A stretch of DNA of 64,000 nt from Streptomyces toyocaensis (lineage in GTDB: Bacteria > Actinomycetota > Actinomycetes > Streptomycetales > Streptomycetaceae): NCBI RefSeq assembly GCF_000725125.1, contig NZ_JFCB01000014.1:103687-167686 (forward strand). The letters are read 5' to 3'. Below the pieces are notes generated by a model. That model ran no database searches. It was given only the letters and a program-made list of their open reading frames with translations, and was not told the DNA's origin. Position numbers and translations under genes: made by a program. Of this stretch, positions 15,092 through 23,525 are shown one piece after another. Each line of letters starts with the position of its first letter. Position 1 is the stretch's first letter.

Positions 15092-16549
15092 TCACCGCGC
15101 CCACGGGGTGGGGACGGGACCCGACGCCAGGTCACGCACAGCCGCCGCTATCGGAGCGGGCACGCGGGGCCAGTCGATGCCGAGGAAGCGGCGGCGGAGC
15201 CGGTCCGCCGCCGCGCGTCCGGGCGCGTACCGGCGGAGTACCGGGTGGTCGACACCCCGCGTGAGGCACTGGTCCACCGCGGTCAGGACCTCCTCATGAG
15301 ACGGTACACATTCCCAGGCCACCCGGGACGAATCCATGAGGGATTCCCATACCGGAAGGTTGCGCGGATCCGCCAGTGCACTTTCTTCCGTGCCCAGCAG
15401 CCTCCGCGCGTAATCCTCACCCAGGAAAGCGGTGGTCATGAGGTAGCAGAAGCAGCACTTGGGGCATCGGCCGCACCAGGGTTTTCCGTAGTTGCACGAA
15501 TGCGTGCGGAGGAGCAGGTCGGGCCGAGTGGCGACTATACGGTAGATCGCGTGGTCGTAAAGACCTCGCAGCGTGGAATCGAAGCCCTTGAACCAGTCAC
15601 AGCCGGTGAGTTCCGCAAAAAGGGACGACGCTATCGACTGGTACTCCCCGCTCTTGCACCACTGATGACTGATCTCCTCACCCTCCCACAGGACACGAGG
15701 GTCGTCCGCGGATCGCTCGATGTTGAACCAGACGCGGTCGTAGCCGCCGTGCAGGAGGACCGGCATGTATCCGACGTAGCCGGCCGTGTGCCCGACCGCG
15801 AAGTCGGTCCGGTAATGATCCGCCGTCACACCGGCGTCGGTGAATTCGGCCGCCGGCCTGCCGTAGAAGTCGTCGTGCACGTATACGCGGACCACCTCGG
15901 TGCGCCGCGCCTCCGCGCCCGCCCGCAGGTTCTCCAGCAGGTGCCGCTGCAGTCCGTGGTCACCACCGACGGGCAGGTAGGCCTCGTACACGTCGTGATC
16001 GATCCCGCTCCTGCCGAGAATCATCATTCCGGCCAGGGTGTCCTTGCCGCCGCCGTTGGTCAGCAGTGCGCGGCCTCCGGTGTGCGACGTACCGCCTCCC
16101 CCGCGCACCTCCTCCACGGGCACACCCGGGGCCGCCACCAGTTCCGGCGCGCTGCCGCGGTAACGGATGCCGTTGCGGTAACGCCACTCACCGAACTGGT
16201 TCAGGAAACAGCGGCGCCACGGCGCACTGACGACGGCGTCGCAGGGAAGGCCGGGGGGCAGGACGAGACGCTCACCTCCCAGCGCGAGAAACCGCATGGC
16301 ATCCCATGCGATCAGGGCGCTGACCAGCCGTAGGGCGTTCTGCCGTGAGGGCATGACGGCGAAGACGTCGGACCACGCCGGGACGGACGTGTAGGAGATG
16401 CTGGACGAAAAGGTGAGGGGGCCCACTTCCACGCGGTAGCGCAGGCCGGCGGGAGTGTCCGTGAGGGTGTACTCACGCACGACCACGTCGTATTCCGGCC
16501 GGGCGGTCAGAGTGCGACTCGGGGCGGAAGGTGACAGATGAGGTGTCAT
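15092..16549 (-). CDS. MurL-like peptide epimerase / PP-loop family protein
   Basis: A 485-residue protein resembling MurL, the ATP-dependent epimerase that converts the terminal L-Glu of UDP-MurNAc-L-Ala-L-Glu to D-Glu. Shared features, from memory of the family: FGEWRYRNGI near 119-128, a modified PP-loop NGGGKDT at 165-171, NIERSADDPRVLWEG (276-290) then ISHQWCKS, and a cysteine cluster WCGRCPKC at 358-365. Streptomyces normally make D-Glu with MurI, so a MurL homologue is unexpected. It follows an EmrB-type exporter on the same strand, suggesting a role in modifying or resisting a peptide product; this is inference. ATG 16549 has a weak AGGACC site; a TTG at 16603 is possible. Its lower GC in places hints at transfer. 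Confidence 0.7.
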   Translation of the reverse strand: MTPHLSPSAPSRTLTARPEYDVVVREYTLTDTPAGLRYRVEVGPLTFSSSISYTSVPAWSDVFAVMPSRQNALRLVSALIAWDAMRFLALGGERLVLPPGLPCDAVVSAPWRRCFLNQFGEWRYRNGIRYRGSAPELVAAPGVPVEEVRGGGGTSHTGGRALLTNGGGKDTLAGMMILGRSGIDHDVYEAYLPVGGDHGLQRHLLENLRAGAEARRTEVVRVYVHDDFYGRPAAEFTDAGVTADHYRTDFAVGHTAGYVGYMPVLLHGGYDRVWFNIERSADDPRVLWEGEEISHQWCKSGEYQSIASSLFAELTGCDWFKGFDSTLRGLYDHAIYRIVATRPDLLLRTHSCNYGKPWCGRCPKCCFCYLMTTAFLGEDYARRLLGTEESALADPRNLPVWESLMDSSRVAWECVPSHEEVLTAVDQCLTRGVDHPVLRRYAPGRAAADRLRRRFLGIDWPRVPAPIAAAVRDLASGPVPTPWAR

Positions 16550-16616
16550 GGTCCTGAAGGTGCTTCCCGACGCGAGGCGGTGGTAGCCCGATGGCCCCGG
16601 CAAACGGCTGCGTTTT

Positions 16617-16629
16617 CACTCTAGGAGTG
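16617..16629. promoter_or_regulatory. Palindrome CACTC-TAG-GAGTG over a candidate promoter
   Basis: A 13-bp inverted repeat lies about 70 bases upstream of the MurL-like ATG. On the minus strand it contains TAGAGT, a good -10 hexamer, so a bound protein would block transcription of the MurL-like gene. The neighbouring 144-base gap also holds two GTGCAC palindromes that may form the exporter gene's terminator. Confidence 0.45.
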
Positions 16630-16692
16630 GCGGGGCCGGTGCACCACTTGCGGGTCGGCCCGTGCACGAAAGCAGAATTCCCCGAGGGGAAC

Positions 16693-18231
16693 CTACGCTG
16701 TCCTGGGTTCCTTGCGGCGGGGCATCAGCAGGAAGGCCGCCACCGCCACGACGAGCGGCAGGATGCTGACGACCAGCATGGTGAGCCGCAGTCCGTCGGC
16801 GAAGTCCGGCCCGAGTTCCAGCCCCGAGGCCTGACGGAGCAGGTTCGGGTCGTACACGGAGCTGCCCGGGCTCTGGGCCATCCCGCTGCGCACGGCGTCC
16901 ACGGCCCGCTCGGCCCGGGTCGCCGACAGCCCGCGTGACTCCGCGTCCGCCAGCCACTGCCGCCGGAAGAAGAGACCGAGGAACAGGAGATACACGGTGG
17001 GCCCCATCGCGGCGCCGGTCACCGCGAAGGCCATCTGGACCGACGCCACCGTGCCGGATCGCCCGTGCGGCGCCTGGGCGAGCACCGTTTCGGACACCGC
17101 CGCGGACGTGACCACCGCCCCGAGGTTGCACAGCCAGATGGCCGGCACGAGCAGCCACACCGCCATCGTGGGGCTGACGGTGCCCGCCATCAGCAGTCCG
17201 CCGGCCGCCATCACCAGCAGACCGGTGACCATCACCGGCCGCGGGGTGTACGTGCCGACCAGGCGCCCGGCGAGGATCACCGCGCCCGCGATCAGCACGG
17301 TGCCGGGCAGGTACAGCAGGCCGATGGACTCGGGGGACAGCGACAGCACCACGGTGCCGAACTGCCCCAGGACGATACCGAGCCCGGCGATCAGGAAGTT
17401 CAGCGTGAGGGTCGCCGCCAGGGCGACGGTGAACGGTGCGCGGCGGAACAGCGCCAGGTCCAGCGCGGGCTCGGGAGCGCGGCGGGCGTGTACCACGAAG
17501 AGCGCGACGAGGACCGCGCCGGTCACCAGGGGTGCCCAGGTCGCGGGCCGGGCGACGCCGTTCTGCGCCGCGGCGAGGCCCACGACGAGGGCCAGCAGTG
17601 TCATCCCGATCAGGGTGACACCGACCGCGTCGAGGCGACGGCCCCGCTGAACGGGCGGCTCAGGGACGTACCGGGCGACCAACCAGAAGGAGACCAGGCA
17701 CAGCAGCGGGGTCATCAGGAAGACGACCCGCCATCCGGCGGCAGTGACGGCCCAGCCGGTGAAGGGGGGAACGACCCCGCACACGACCACGTAGACGGCC
17801 ATCAGCACACCGATGGCCACCGGCCGCCTCTCCGGCGCCACGGACGCCTTCAGGAGGGCGAGCGGCACTCCCAGCAGCGCGGTCATCCCCAGCCCTACCA
17901 GGAAGCGCATCCCCAGCAGGAAGCCGGTGGAAGGCGAGAGTACGGACAGCACGTCGACGACCGTGACGAGGGCCAGCCCCAGCATGAGCAGCCGCTTGAG
18001 CCCCACGGCGTCCCCGACCCTGCCCGCGGCAAGGACGGAGGCGGCCATCACCAGCGTCGCCGCTCCGCCCAGCAGTCCTACGACCTGCGGCGGGACGCTC
18101 AGAGCCCGCGTGACCTGCGGCATGTTCAGGCTGAGCACCAGCGGATCGACGACCGTGACCGTGAAGGCGAGGGAGAGTCCGATGACGATCGGCCAAGGTG
18201 GCGCGTCGGTGCGAGGTCCGGCGGCCGGCAT
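16693..18231 (-). CDS. MFS drug-exporter-like transporter (DHA2, EmrB/QacA type)
   Basis: A 512-residue protein with about fourteen hydrophobic segments, the length and layout of the 14-TM drug:H+ antiporters. VGDAVGLKRLLMLG is the motif A loop, and GIGxxxGPxxGG-like motif C is replaced by the looser VVCGVVPPFTGWAV. A large insert between the last helices (about 410-480) carries many charged residues. Such proteins export antibiotics, dyes or peptides. GGGAGGTGTCGCG before ATG 18231 is a strong ribosome binding site. It is followed on the same strand by the MurL-like gene 144 bases away, so the two may be co-regulated. Confidence 0.9.
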   Translation of the reverse strand: MPAAGPRTDAPPWPIVIGLSLAFTVTVVDPLVLSLNMPQVTRALSVPPQVVGLLGGAATLVMAASVLAAGRVGDAVGLKRLLMLGLALVTVVDVLSVLSPSTGFLLGMRFLVGLGMTALLGVPLALLKASVAPERRPVAIGVLMAVYVVVCGVVPPFTGWAVTAAGWRVVFLMTPLLCLVSFWLVARYVPEPPVQRGRRLDAVGVTLIGMTLLALVVGLAAAQNGVARPATWAPLVTGAVLVALFVVHARRAPEPALDLALFRRAPFTVALAATLTLNFLIAGLGIVLGQFGTVVLSLSPESIGLLYLPGTVLIAGAVILAGRLVGTYTPRPVMVTGLLVMAAGGLLMAGTVSPTMAVWLLVPAIWLCNLGAVVTSAAVSETVLAQAPHGRSGTVASVQMAFAVTGAAMGPTVYLLFLGLFFRRQWLADAESRGLSATRAERAVDAVRSGMAQSPGSSVYDPNLLRQASGLELGPDFADGLRLTMLVVSILPLVVAVAAFLLMPRRKEPRTA

Positions 18232-18550
18232 CGCGACACCTCCCGGGCTCCCACGGTCGCATGCCGGTCGACGCTAACCCGGTCACCGCGTGCCGCCGGG
18301 ATTCCCCGGGCCGACGCGCGCAGCGGCACGGCATTCGGGTCAGACGACGGTGCACGGCCTCGGGCCCGGAGCGCCTTCGCGGTGCCGTGTACGGACGACG
18401 GCCGGCGGCCGAGCGGGGTGGCCGTACGGGAGAAGCGAACGGCGCGCCCACGGCCGGCGGGCGGCTCCTGTGATCAACTGAACCGGCGTGCGCTGTTCCC
18501 GATCACCTCCGGGACGCACACTGGAGGCACCACGGGGTAGGGAGGCGCCT
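18232..18550. other. Intergenic region between MFS and lnt, no gene seen
   Basis: This 319-base stretch separates the divergent exporter and lipoprotein-acyltransferase genes. I see GTACGG/CCGTAC and GGCCGGCGGCC inverted repeats around 18388-18427 and both ribosome binding sites, but no open frame with convincing codon use and no clear operator. Confidence 0.5.
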
Positions 18551-20116
18551 ATGAAGACGCTCGGCCACTGGCTCACCTCCCCGTGGCGCCGCTCGACCGT
18601 AGCCGCGGTCGTGGGTGCCCTGCCCGTCCTGGCGTTTCCCGCCCCGTCCCTGTGGTGGTTCGCCTACGTCGCCCTGGTCCCCTGGATCCTGCTGGCCCGT
18701 ACCGCTCCGACGGGGAAACGGGCGGCCTTCGACGGGTGGTGGGGCGGGTTCGGCTTCATGCTGGCCATGCACCACTGGCTGCTGCCGAACCTGCACGTGT
18801 TCACGTTCGTCATCGCCGCCCTGCTCGGCGCACTGTGGGCGCCGTGGGGCTGGCTGGTGCGGCGGCTGCTGGGCGGGGTGCCGTCGCGCGGGCGGGTCGC
18901 GGCCGCGCTGGTCGTGGTGCCCTCGGGGTGGCTGGCGATCGAGTTGGTCCGCTCCTGGCAGGGGCTCGGCGGCCCCTGGGGCGTGCTGGGCGCGAGCCAG
19001 TGGGAGGTGGAGCCGGCGCTGCGCCTGGCGTCGGTGGGCGGGGTGTGGCTGCCCAGCTTCCTGGTGGTGACCCTGAACGTCGCCGTGGCCGTGCTCGTCG
19101 CGGTCCGCCGGGCCCGGATCCCGGCCCTGGCCGGGCTGGTCGCCACGGCCGCGGCCACCTCCGCCGCCTGGGTGTGGTCACCGCGCCCGGACACCGGCGA
19201 CCGGGTCCGGGTCGCGCTCGTGCAGCCGGGGGTCGTCTCCGGGCCGGACAGTGCCGACCGCCGCTTCGACCTCGAGGAACGGCTCACGCGCGAGCTGGCC
19301 GGCCAGGACGTCGGTCTGATCGTCTGGGGCGAGAGCAGCGTCGGCTTCGACCTCGGGGACCGGCCCGACCTCGCACGGCGGCTGGCCGCGCTGTCCCGCG
19401 AGACGGACGCACGCATCCTGGTCAACGTGGACGCCCGGCGCTCCGACAGGCCCGGCATCTACAAGAGCTCGGTCCTCATCGGCCCCGACGGCCCCACCGG
19501 GTTCCGGTACGACAAGATGCGGCTGGTCCCGTTCGGTGAGTACATCCCGGCCCGTTCCCTGCTGGGCTGGGCGACGTCCGTCGGCAAGGCGGCCGGTGAG
19601 GACCGCCGCCAGGGCTCCCGGCAGGTGGTGATGGACGCGGGGAACGGGCTGCGGATCGGCCCCATGGTGTGCTTCGAGTCCGCGTTCCCCGACATGAGCC
19701 GGCATCTCGCCGAGGGCGGCGCCGACGTGCTGCTCGCCCAGTCCTCCACCTCGACGTTCCAGCAGAGCTGGGCGCCCGGGCAGCACGCCTCGCTGGCCGC
19801 GCTGCGCGCCGCGGAGAGCGGCCGTCCGATGGTGCACGCGACCCTGACCGGCGTCTCCGCCGTGTACGGGCCGGACGGCGCGCGCGTCGGCCCGCGGCTC
19901 GGCACGGACACCAGCGCCGCGCAGGTCTACGAGGTGCCGCTGGCGCACGGCACCACGGCCTACGTCCGCTACGGTGACTGGCCGCTGTACGCGGCGCTGG
20001 TGGTCCTCGGGGTCTGGGGCGTCACCGAGGTGGTGCGCGTCAGGCGGGGCGCTCGTGGATCGCTCGTACCACCCGTTCGCACAGCTCATGGGTCGCCAGC
20101 GCGTCCCGGGCACTGA
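18551..20116 (+). CDS. lnt: Apolipoprotein N-acyltransferase
   Basis: A 521-residue membrane enzyme that adds the third acyl chain to the N-terminal cysteine of lipoproteins. About seven hydrophobic segments (1-210) are followed by a nitrilase-fold domain with the full catalytic triad: E261 in VWGESS, K322 in YDKMRLVPFGEY and C374 in PMVCFES. ATG 18551 follows GGGAGG; the open frame from 18488 lacks a site. Streptomyces may carry two Lnt genes; which one this is cannot be told. Its last 77 bases overlap the convergent oxidoreductase gene, and the final 25 residues (RGARGSLVPPV and on) are hydrophilic, so the overlap affects only a tail. Confidence 0.94.
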   Translation: MKTLGHWLTSPWRRSTVAAVVGALPVLAFPAPSLWWFAYVALVPWILLARTAPTGKRAAFDGWWGGFGFMLAMHHWLLPNLHVFTFVIAALLGALWAPWGWLVRRLLGGVPSRGRVAAALVVVPSGWLAIELVRSWQGLGGPWGVLGASQWEVEPALRLASVGGVWLPSFLVVTLNVAVAVLVAVRRARIPALAGLVATAAATSAAWVWSPRPDTGDRVRVALVQPGVVSGPDSADRRFDLEERLTRELAGQDVGLIVWGESSVGFDLGDRPDLARRLAALSRETDARILVNVDARRSDRPGIYKSSVLIGPDGPTGFRYDKMRLVPFGEYIPARSLLGWATSVGKAAGEDRRQGSRQVVMDAGNGLRIGPMVCFESAFPDMSRHLAEGGADVLLAQSSTSTFQQSWAPGQHASLAALRAAESGRPMVHATLTGVSAVYGPDGARVGPRLGTDTSAAQVYEVPLAHGTTAYVRYGDWPLYAALVVLGVWGVTEVVRVRRGARGSLVPPVRTAHGSPARPGH

Positions 20117-20945
20117 GCACCTTGCCCGCCCGCACCGCGTCGAGGAAGGCGAGCACCGCCTGCTCGATGCCGCGCTGTCGTGCCACCGGCACCCAGTCGC
20201 CCCGCCGCCGCACGGTCGGCTGGCCCTTGTGGTCGATCACCTCGGCCAGGTTGACCACCTGGCGCTTGGTGTCCTGCCCGGAGACCTCCAGGATCTCCTC
20301 CGCCGAACCGCTGAGCCGGTTCATCACGCCGAGGGCGGTGAAGCCCTCCCCGGAGAGCTGGAGCACCACGTGGTGCAGGAGCCCGTCCTCGGTGCGGGCG
20401 CGCACGGTCACGTCGTCGACCTGGCCGGGCGCCAGGAAGCGCAGGGTGTCCACGACGTGGATGAAGTCGTCGAGGATCATCGTGCGCGGCTCCTCCGGCA
20501 GCCCGATCCGGTTCTTCTGCATGAGGATCAGCTCGCGCGGATGGTCCGCGCACTGCGCGTAGCCCGGGGCGAAGCGGCGGTTGAAGCCGACGGCGAGGCT
20601 CGTGCCCCGTTCCTCGGCGAGTGCCACCAACCGCTCGGAATCGGCGAGTTCGTAGGCGAGCGGCTTGTCGACATACGTCGGTACGCCCGCCTCCAGGAGC
20701 CGCGTCACGATCTCCGGGTGGACCTGGGTGGGCGCGTGCACGAAGGCCGCGTCGAGGTTCTGGGCCAGCAGGGAGGCGAGGTCCGCGTGGCGCCGGCCCG
20801 CCGGGAGACGAAGGCTGTCCGCGACCCGGTCGAGGGTCGCGGCGGTGCGGGTCTGCAGGTGCAGTTCCACCCCGGGCTGCACGGCCAGCACCGGGAGATA
20901 GGCCTTCTGCGCGATGTCGCCGAGTCCGATGCAGCCGACCTTCAC
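20040..20945 (-). CDS. Gfo/Idh/MocA family oxidoreductase
   Basis: A 301-residue NAD(P)-dependent oxidoreductase. KVGCIGLGDIAQKAYLP is the Rossmann loop, PTQVHPEIVTRLLEAG leads to YVDKPLAYEL, the family's [ED]KP motif, and the C-terminal half carries the mixed sheet domain with DDFIHVVDTLRFL. Substrates in the family are usually sugars or inositols; this one is unknown. GTG 20945 has AGAGGAG eight to nine bases upstream. It lies 13 bases downstream of the FAD monooxygenase gene and is probably co-transcribed with it. It ends inside the 3' end of lnt, on the other strand. Confidence 0.9.
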   Translation of the reverse strand: MKVGCIGLGDIAQKAYLPVLAVQPGVELHLQTRTAATLDRVADSLRLPAGRRHADLASLLAQNLDAAFVHAPTQVHPEIVTRLLEAGVPTYVDKPLAYELADSERLVALAEERGTSLAVGFNRRFAPGYAQCADHPRELILMQKNRIGLPEEPRTMILDDFIHVVDTLRFLAPGQVDDVTVRARTEDGLLHHVVLQLSGEGFTALGVMNRLSGSAEEILEVSGQDTKRQVVNLAEVIDHKGQPTVRRRGDWVPVARQRGIEQAVLAFLDAVRAGKVLSARDALATHELCERVVRAIHERPA

Positions 20946-20958
20946 GGGGTGTTCTCCT

Positions 20959-22182
20959 CTAGCCCTCGCCTGCCGTGTCTGCGAGCATACGGCCTTGCCC
21001 GCTCCCGCCTTCACTCGAGTGGGCGGTGCCCTGGGGCGGCCGCCAGTCGGCGATGCCGTCGAATCCGCGCAGGAACAGTCCCGGAGCGGCCCTCGACAGC
21101 GCGACGAGGGCGTGGTCGCGTACCGCGGTGCCCACGCGGCCGGTCATCAGGTTGACGCGGGCCACCTGCACGGCCCGGCGGGTGATCACGGTGGTGCGGG
21201 GCAGCCGGGCCGCGGTGTAACCGGGCAGGTCGTCCAGGTGGCCGGCGAGGGTGATCGCGTCCTCGACCGCCTGGTTGCCGCCCTGTCCGAGGGTCGGCGG
21301 CATGCCGTGCGCGGCGTCGCCGAGCACCGCCACCCGGCCGTGGTGCAGGGCGGGCAGTGGCTCGGCGATGTGGTGGACGTCGTGGCGGAGTACGTCCTCG
21401 GGGCGGGCGGCCGCCAGTACCTCGGGGACCGGGGTGTGCCAGTCGCCGTAGAGGCGCAGCAGTTCGGCGCGCTCGTCGTCCGGGGCGTGCTCCCCCGCGG
21501 GGGCGACGGCGGCGGCGTAGGCGTAGACCCTGCCGTCCTTGAGCGGGTGCGTGCCCCAGATGCGGCCCCGGCCCCAGGTCTCGTGCGAGGCGAAATCCAC
21601 GCCGGGCAGCGGGATCACCACCCGCCAGGTGGTGAACCCGGAGTACACCGGCCCGGGGTGACCGGGGAAGAGCGCGCGGCGCACGGCGGAGCGGATGCCG
21701 TCGGCGGCCACCACCAGGTCGGCCTCCAGTTCGCCGCCGGGGACGGCGACGCGGGCCGGCCGGCCGGAGCCGCCCACGGCACCGGGGTCCAGGAGGCGCG
21801 CGGCGGCGGCCGTGCGGACGGCGCCGGACGGCAGCGCCGCGGCGAGGTGGTCGACGAGGGTGGCGCGGTGCAGCAGGACGAGGGGGCCGCCGAAACGCTC
21901 GGCCGCGGCGGCGGCACTGGTCCGGGCCAGCCACCGTCCGCCGGGCGCGCGCAGCCCTCCGTCGCCCTGCCAGGCGGCCAGGGCTCGGATGCCGTCACCG
22001 AGTCCGACGACGTCCAGGCCGCGCAGCGCGTTCGGTGACAGGGAGATGGCCGCGCCGACCGGCTCCAGGGAGCCGGCGCGCTCCAGAACCGTGACGCGGA
22101 CACCCTGCTGGTGCAGGGCGACCGCCGCCGTCAGACCGCCGATTCCGCCGCCGATCACGATCGCCCGCTCCACCCGTGTCAT
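20959..22182 (-). CDS. FAD-dependent aromatic monooxygenase (salicylate hydroxylase-like)
   Basis: A 407-residue class A flavoprotein hydroxylase. The ADP-binding loop is IVIGGGIGGLTAAVAL near residues 8-23, the DG motif is AADGIRSAVRRALFPG and the GD motif is GRVAVLGDAAHGMPPTLGQGG, all three in the right order. It would use NAD(P)H and O2 to hydroxylate an aromatic compound. ATG 22182 follows CGAGGAGGAGCC. It is divergent from a TetR gene, and two ACTAC-N4-GTAGT sites lie in the gap, so the TetR protein probably represses it. The next gene in the operon is the Gfo/Idh/MocA oxidoreductase. Confidence 0.93.
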   Translation of the reverse strand: MTRVERAIVIGGGIGGLTAAVALHQQGVRVTVLERAGSLEPVGAAISLSPNALRGLDVVGLGDGIRALAAWQGDGGLRAPGGRWLARTSAAAAAERFGGPLVLLHRATLVDHLAAALPSGAVRTAAAARLLDPGAVGGSGRPARVAVPGGELEADLVVAADGIRSAVRRALFPGHPGPVYSGFTTWRVVIPLPGVDFASHETWGRGRIWGTHPLKDGRVYAYAAAVAPAGEHAPDDERAELLRLYGDWHTPVPEVLAAARPEDVLRHDVHHIAEPLPALHHGRVAVLGDAAHGMPPTLGQGGNQAVEDAITLAGHLDDLPGYTAARLPRTTVITRRAVQVARVNLMTGRVGTAVRDHALVALSRAAPGLFLRGFDGIADWRPPQGTAHSSEGGSGQGRMLADTAGEG

Positions 22183-22202
22183 GGCTCCTCCTCGGGTCGT
22201 CA

Positions 22203-22249
22203 ACTACGTCTGTAGTGAACCGTCGGCTCCAACGTACTACACCCGTAGT
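22203..22249. promoter_or_regulatory. Twin TetR operators, ACTAC-N4-GTAGT twice
   Basis: ACTACGTCTGTAGT (22203-22216) and ACTACACCCGTAGT (22236-22249) are two perfect inverted repeats with centres 33 bases apart, about three helical turns, so two dimers would sit on one DNA face. They fill the gap between the divergent monooxygenase and TetR genes. A further GTAGT half-site (22257-22261) overlaps the TetR -10. Confidence 0.75.
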
Positions 22250-22257
22250 GCGGCGGG

Positions 22258-22263
22258 TAGTTT
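22258..22263 (+). promoter_or_regulatory. -10 hexamer TAGTTT for leaderless TetR mRNA
   Basis: TAGTTT ends six bases before ATG 22270. No ribosome binding site is present, so the mRNA is likely leaderless. It overlaps a half operator, which suggests autoregulation. Confidence 0.55.
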
Positions 22264-22269
22264 GACTCC

Positions 22270-22872
22270 ATGTCCGTACACACCGCAGGCGCCTCCCGCG
22301 CCGATCTCGTCGCCGACACCGCCCTGGCCCTGCTCGCCGAACGCGGGATGCGCGGACTGACCCACCGGGCGGTCGACGAGGCGGCCGGGCTCCCGCAGGG
22401 GTCCACGTCGAACCTGGCGCGCACCCGCCAGGCACTGCTGGAACTGGCCGTGCGGCGGCTCGCCGAGCGGGAGGCACGGGTGCTGGGTCTGCACGAGATG
22501 CCGGACCCGCGGGCCGGCGCCGGACCCCTGGTGGACGCCATGGCCGTGGCCGCGCACCGCGCGCTCACCCGGAACCGGGCGCTGACCCTCGCCCGCTACG
22601 AGCTGGCCCTGGAGGCGACCCGCCGCCCGGAGCTCCGGGCGTACTTCGACGCGGCCGGCGCCCGCTTCCGCGAACAGCTGACCGCCCTGGTCACCGGACT
22701 CGGCTCCGGGGACCCCGAGCGCCATGCGCTGTCCCTGATCGCCTGGGCGGACGGCCTGATGTTCTCCTGCGTGGCCGGTTCCTTCAGCACGCGCGTACCG
22801 GGCCTCGCGGAGGTCCGCGCGGACCTGCGGGAACTGCTGGCCGGGATGCTCGGCACCGAAAAGCCCTGGTGA
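22270..22872 (+). CDS. TetR family transcriptional regulator
   Basis: A 200-residue regulator with the N-terminal helix-turn-helix ADTALALLAERGMRGLTHRAVDEAAGLPQGSTSNL (about 16-50) and a helical ligand-binding domain that includes ALEATRRPELRAYFD. It faces the monooxygenase-oxidoreductase operon across an 87-base gap holding two operators, so it most likely represses that operon and itself until an aromatic ligand binds. The gene after it starts 29 bases downstream and could be read from the same transcript, though it also has its own -10-like sequence. Confidence 0.92.
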   Translation: MSVHTAGASRADLVADTALALLAERGMRGLTHRAVDEAAGLPQGSTSNLARTRQALLELAVRRLAEREARVLGLHEMPDPRAGAGPLVDAMAVAAHRALTRNRALTLARYELALEATRRPELRAYFDAAGARFREQLTALVTGLGSGDPERHALSLIAWADGLMFSCVAGSFSTRVPGLAEVRADLRELLAGMLGTEKPW

Positions 22873-22901
22873 TGAGGATCTTCCCTGGGCAGGATGGCGC
22901 C

Positions 22902-23414
22902 ATGACGACCGAGCGCCGTGAACCCGCCGCCGACGCCGACGAGCGCACCATGCTGGAGGGATGGCTGGACTACCACCGCGGCACCCTCGCCCGGAAGTGC
23001 GAGGGACTGAGCGGGGAACAGCTGCGCACCGCGTCGGTGCCTCCCTCGGAGCTGTCCCTGCTGGGCCTGGTCCGGCACATGGCCGAGGTGGAGCGCGGCT
23101 GGTTCCGCAGGGTGCTCGCCGGCGAGGACGCCGGCCCGCTCTACTACGGCGAGGCCGACCCCGACGGCGAGTTCCACGTCACCGAGGCGGACACCTGGCA
23201 GGAGGCATATGCGACCTGGCAGGCCGAGATCGACGCCGCCCGGCGCCACGCGGCCCGCTTCGGCCTGGGCGACCCGTCCCTGGGCCGCCACCGCTTCAGC
23301 CCCGACCCGTACACGCTGCGCTGGATCTACACGCACATGATCGAGGAGTACGCGCGGCACAACGGCCACGCCGACCTGATCCGCGAGCGGCTCGACGGCG
23401 TCACCGGAGAGTGA
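22902..23414 (+). CDS. DinB-fold protein (DUF664), putative metal-dependent transferase
   Basis: A 170-residue four-helix-bundle protein of the DinB/DUF664 family. The metal-binding histidines are visible: LVRHMAEVERGWFRR in the first half and THMIEEYARHNGHADLIRE at the C-terminus. Relatives include thiol-dependent transferases that use mycothiol or bacillithiol, so a role in xenobiotic detoxification is plausible but not shown. The start ATG 22902 is preferred over GTG 22869 because CAGGAT lies six bases upstream as a leaderless-type -10. It follows the TetR gene closely and may share its regulation. Confidence 0.88.
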   Translation: MTTERREPAADADERTMLEGWLDYHRGTLARKCEGLSGEQLRTASVPPSELSLLGLVRHMAEVERGWFRRVLAGEDAGPLYYGEADPDGEFHVTEADTWQEAYATWQAEIDAARRHAARFGLGDPSLGRHRFSPDPYTLRWIYTHMIEEYARHNGHADLIRERLDGVTGE

Positions 23415-23525
23415 CGTCACCCCCGCGCCACCGGGGCCTCCGTACGGGGCGGGAGATCACTCTTGCGGGGCATGCTGCGCCTGTCCGCCCGCTCCGGGGC
23501 GGCCGGAGCCAGCAGAGTGGAGCGG

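Noticed and set aside
15092..18231. Biosynthetic gene cluster for a natural product
   Set aside because: Only two genes (MurL-like and exporter) could belong; no synthetase, precursor peptide or tailoring genes were found around them.
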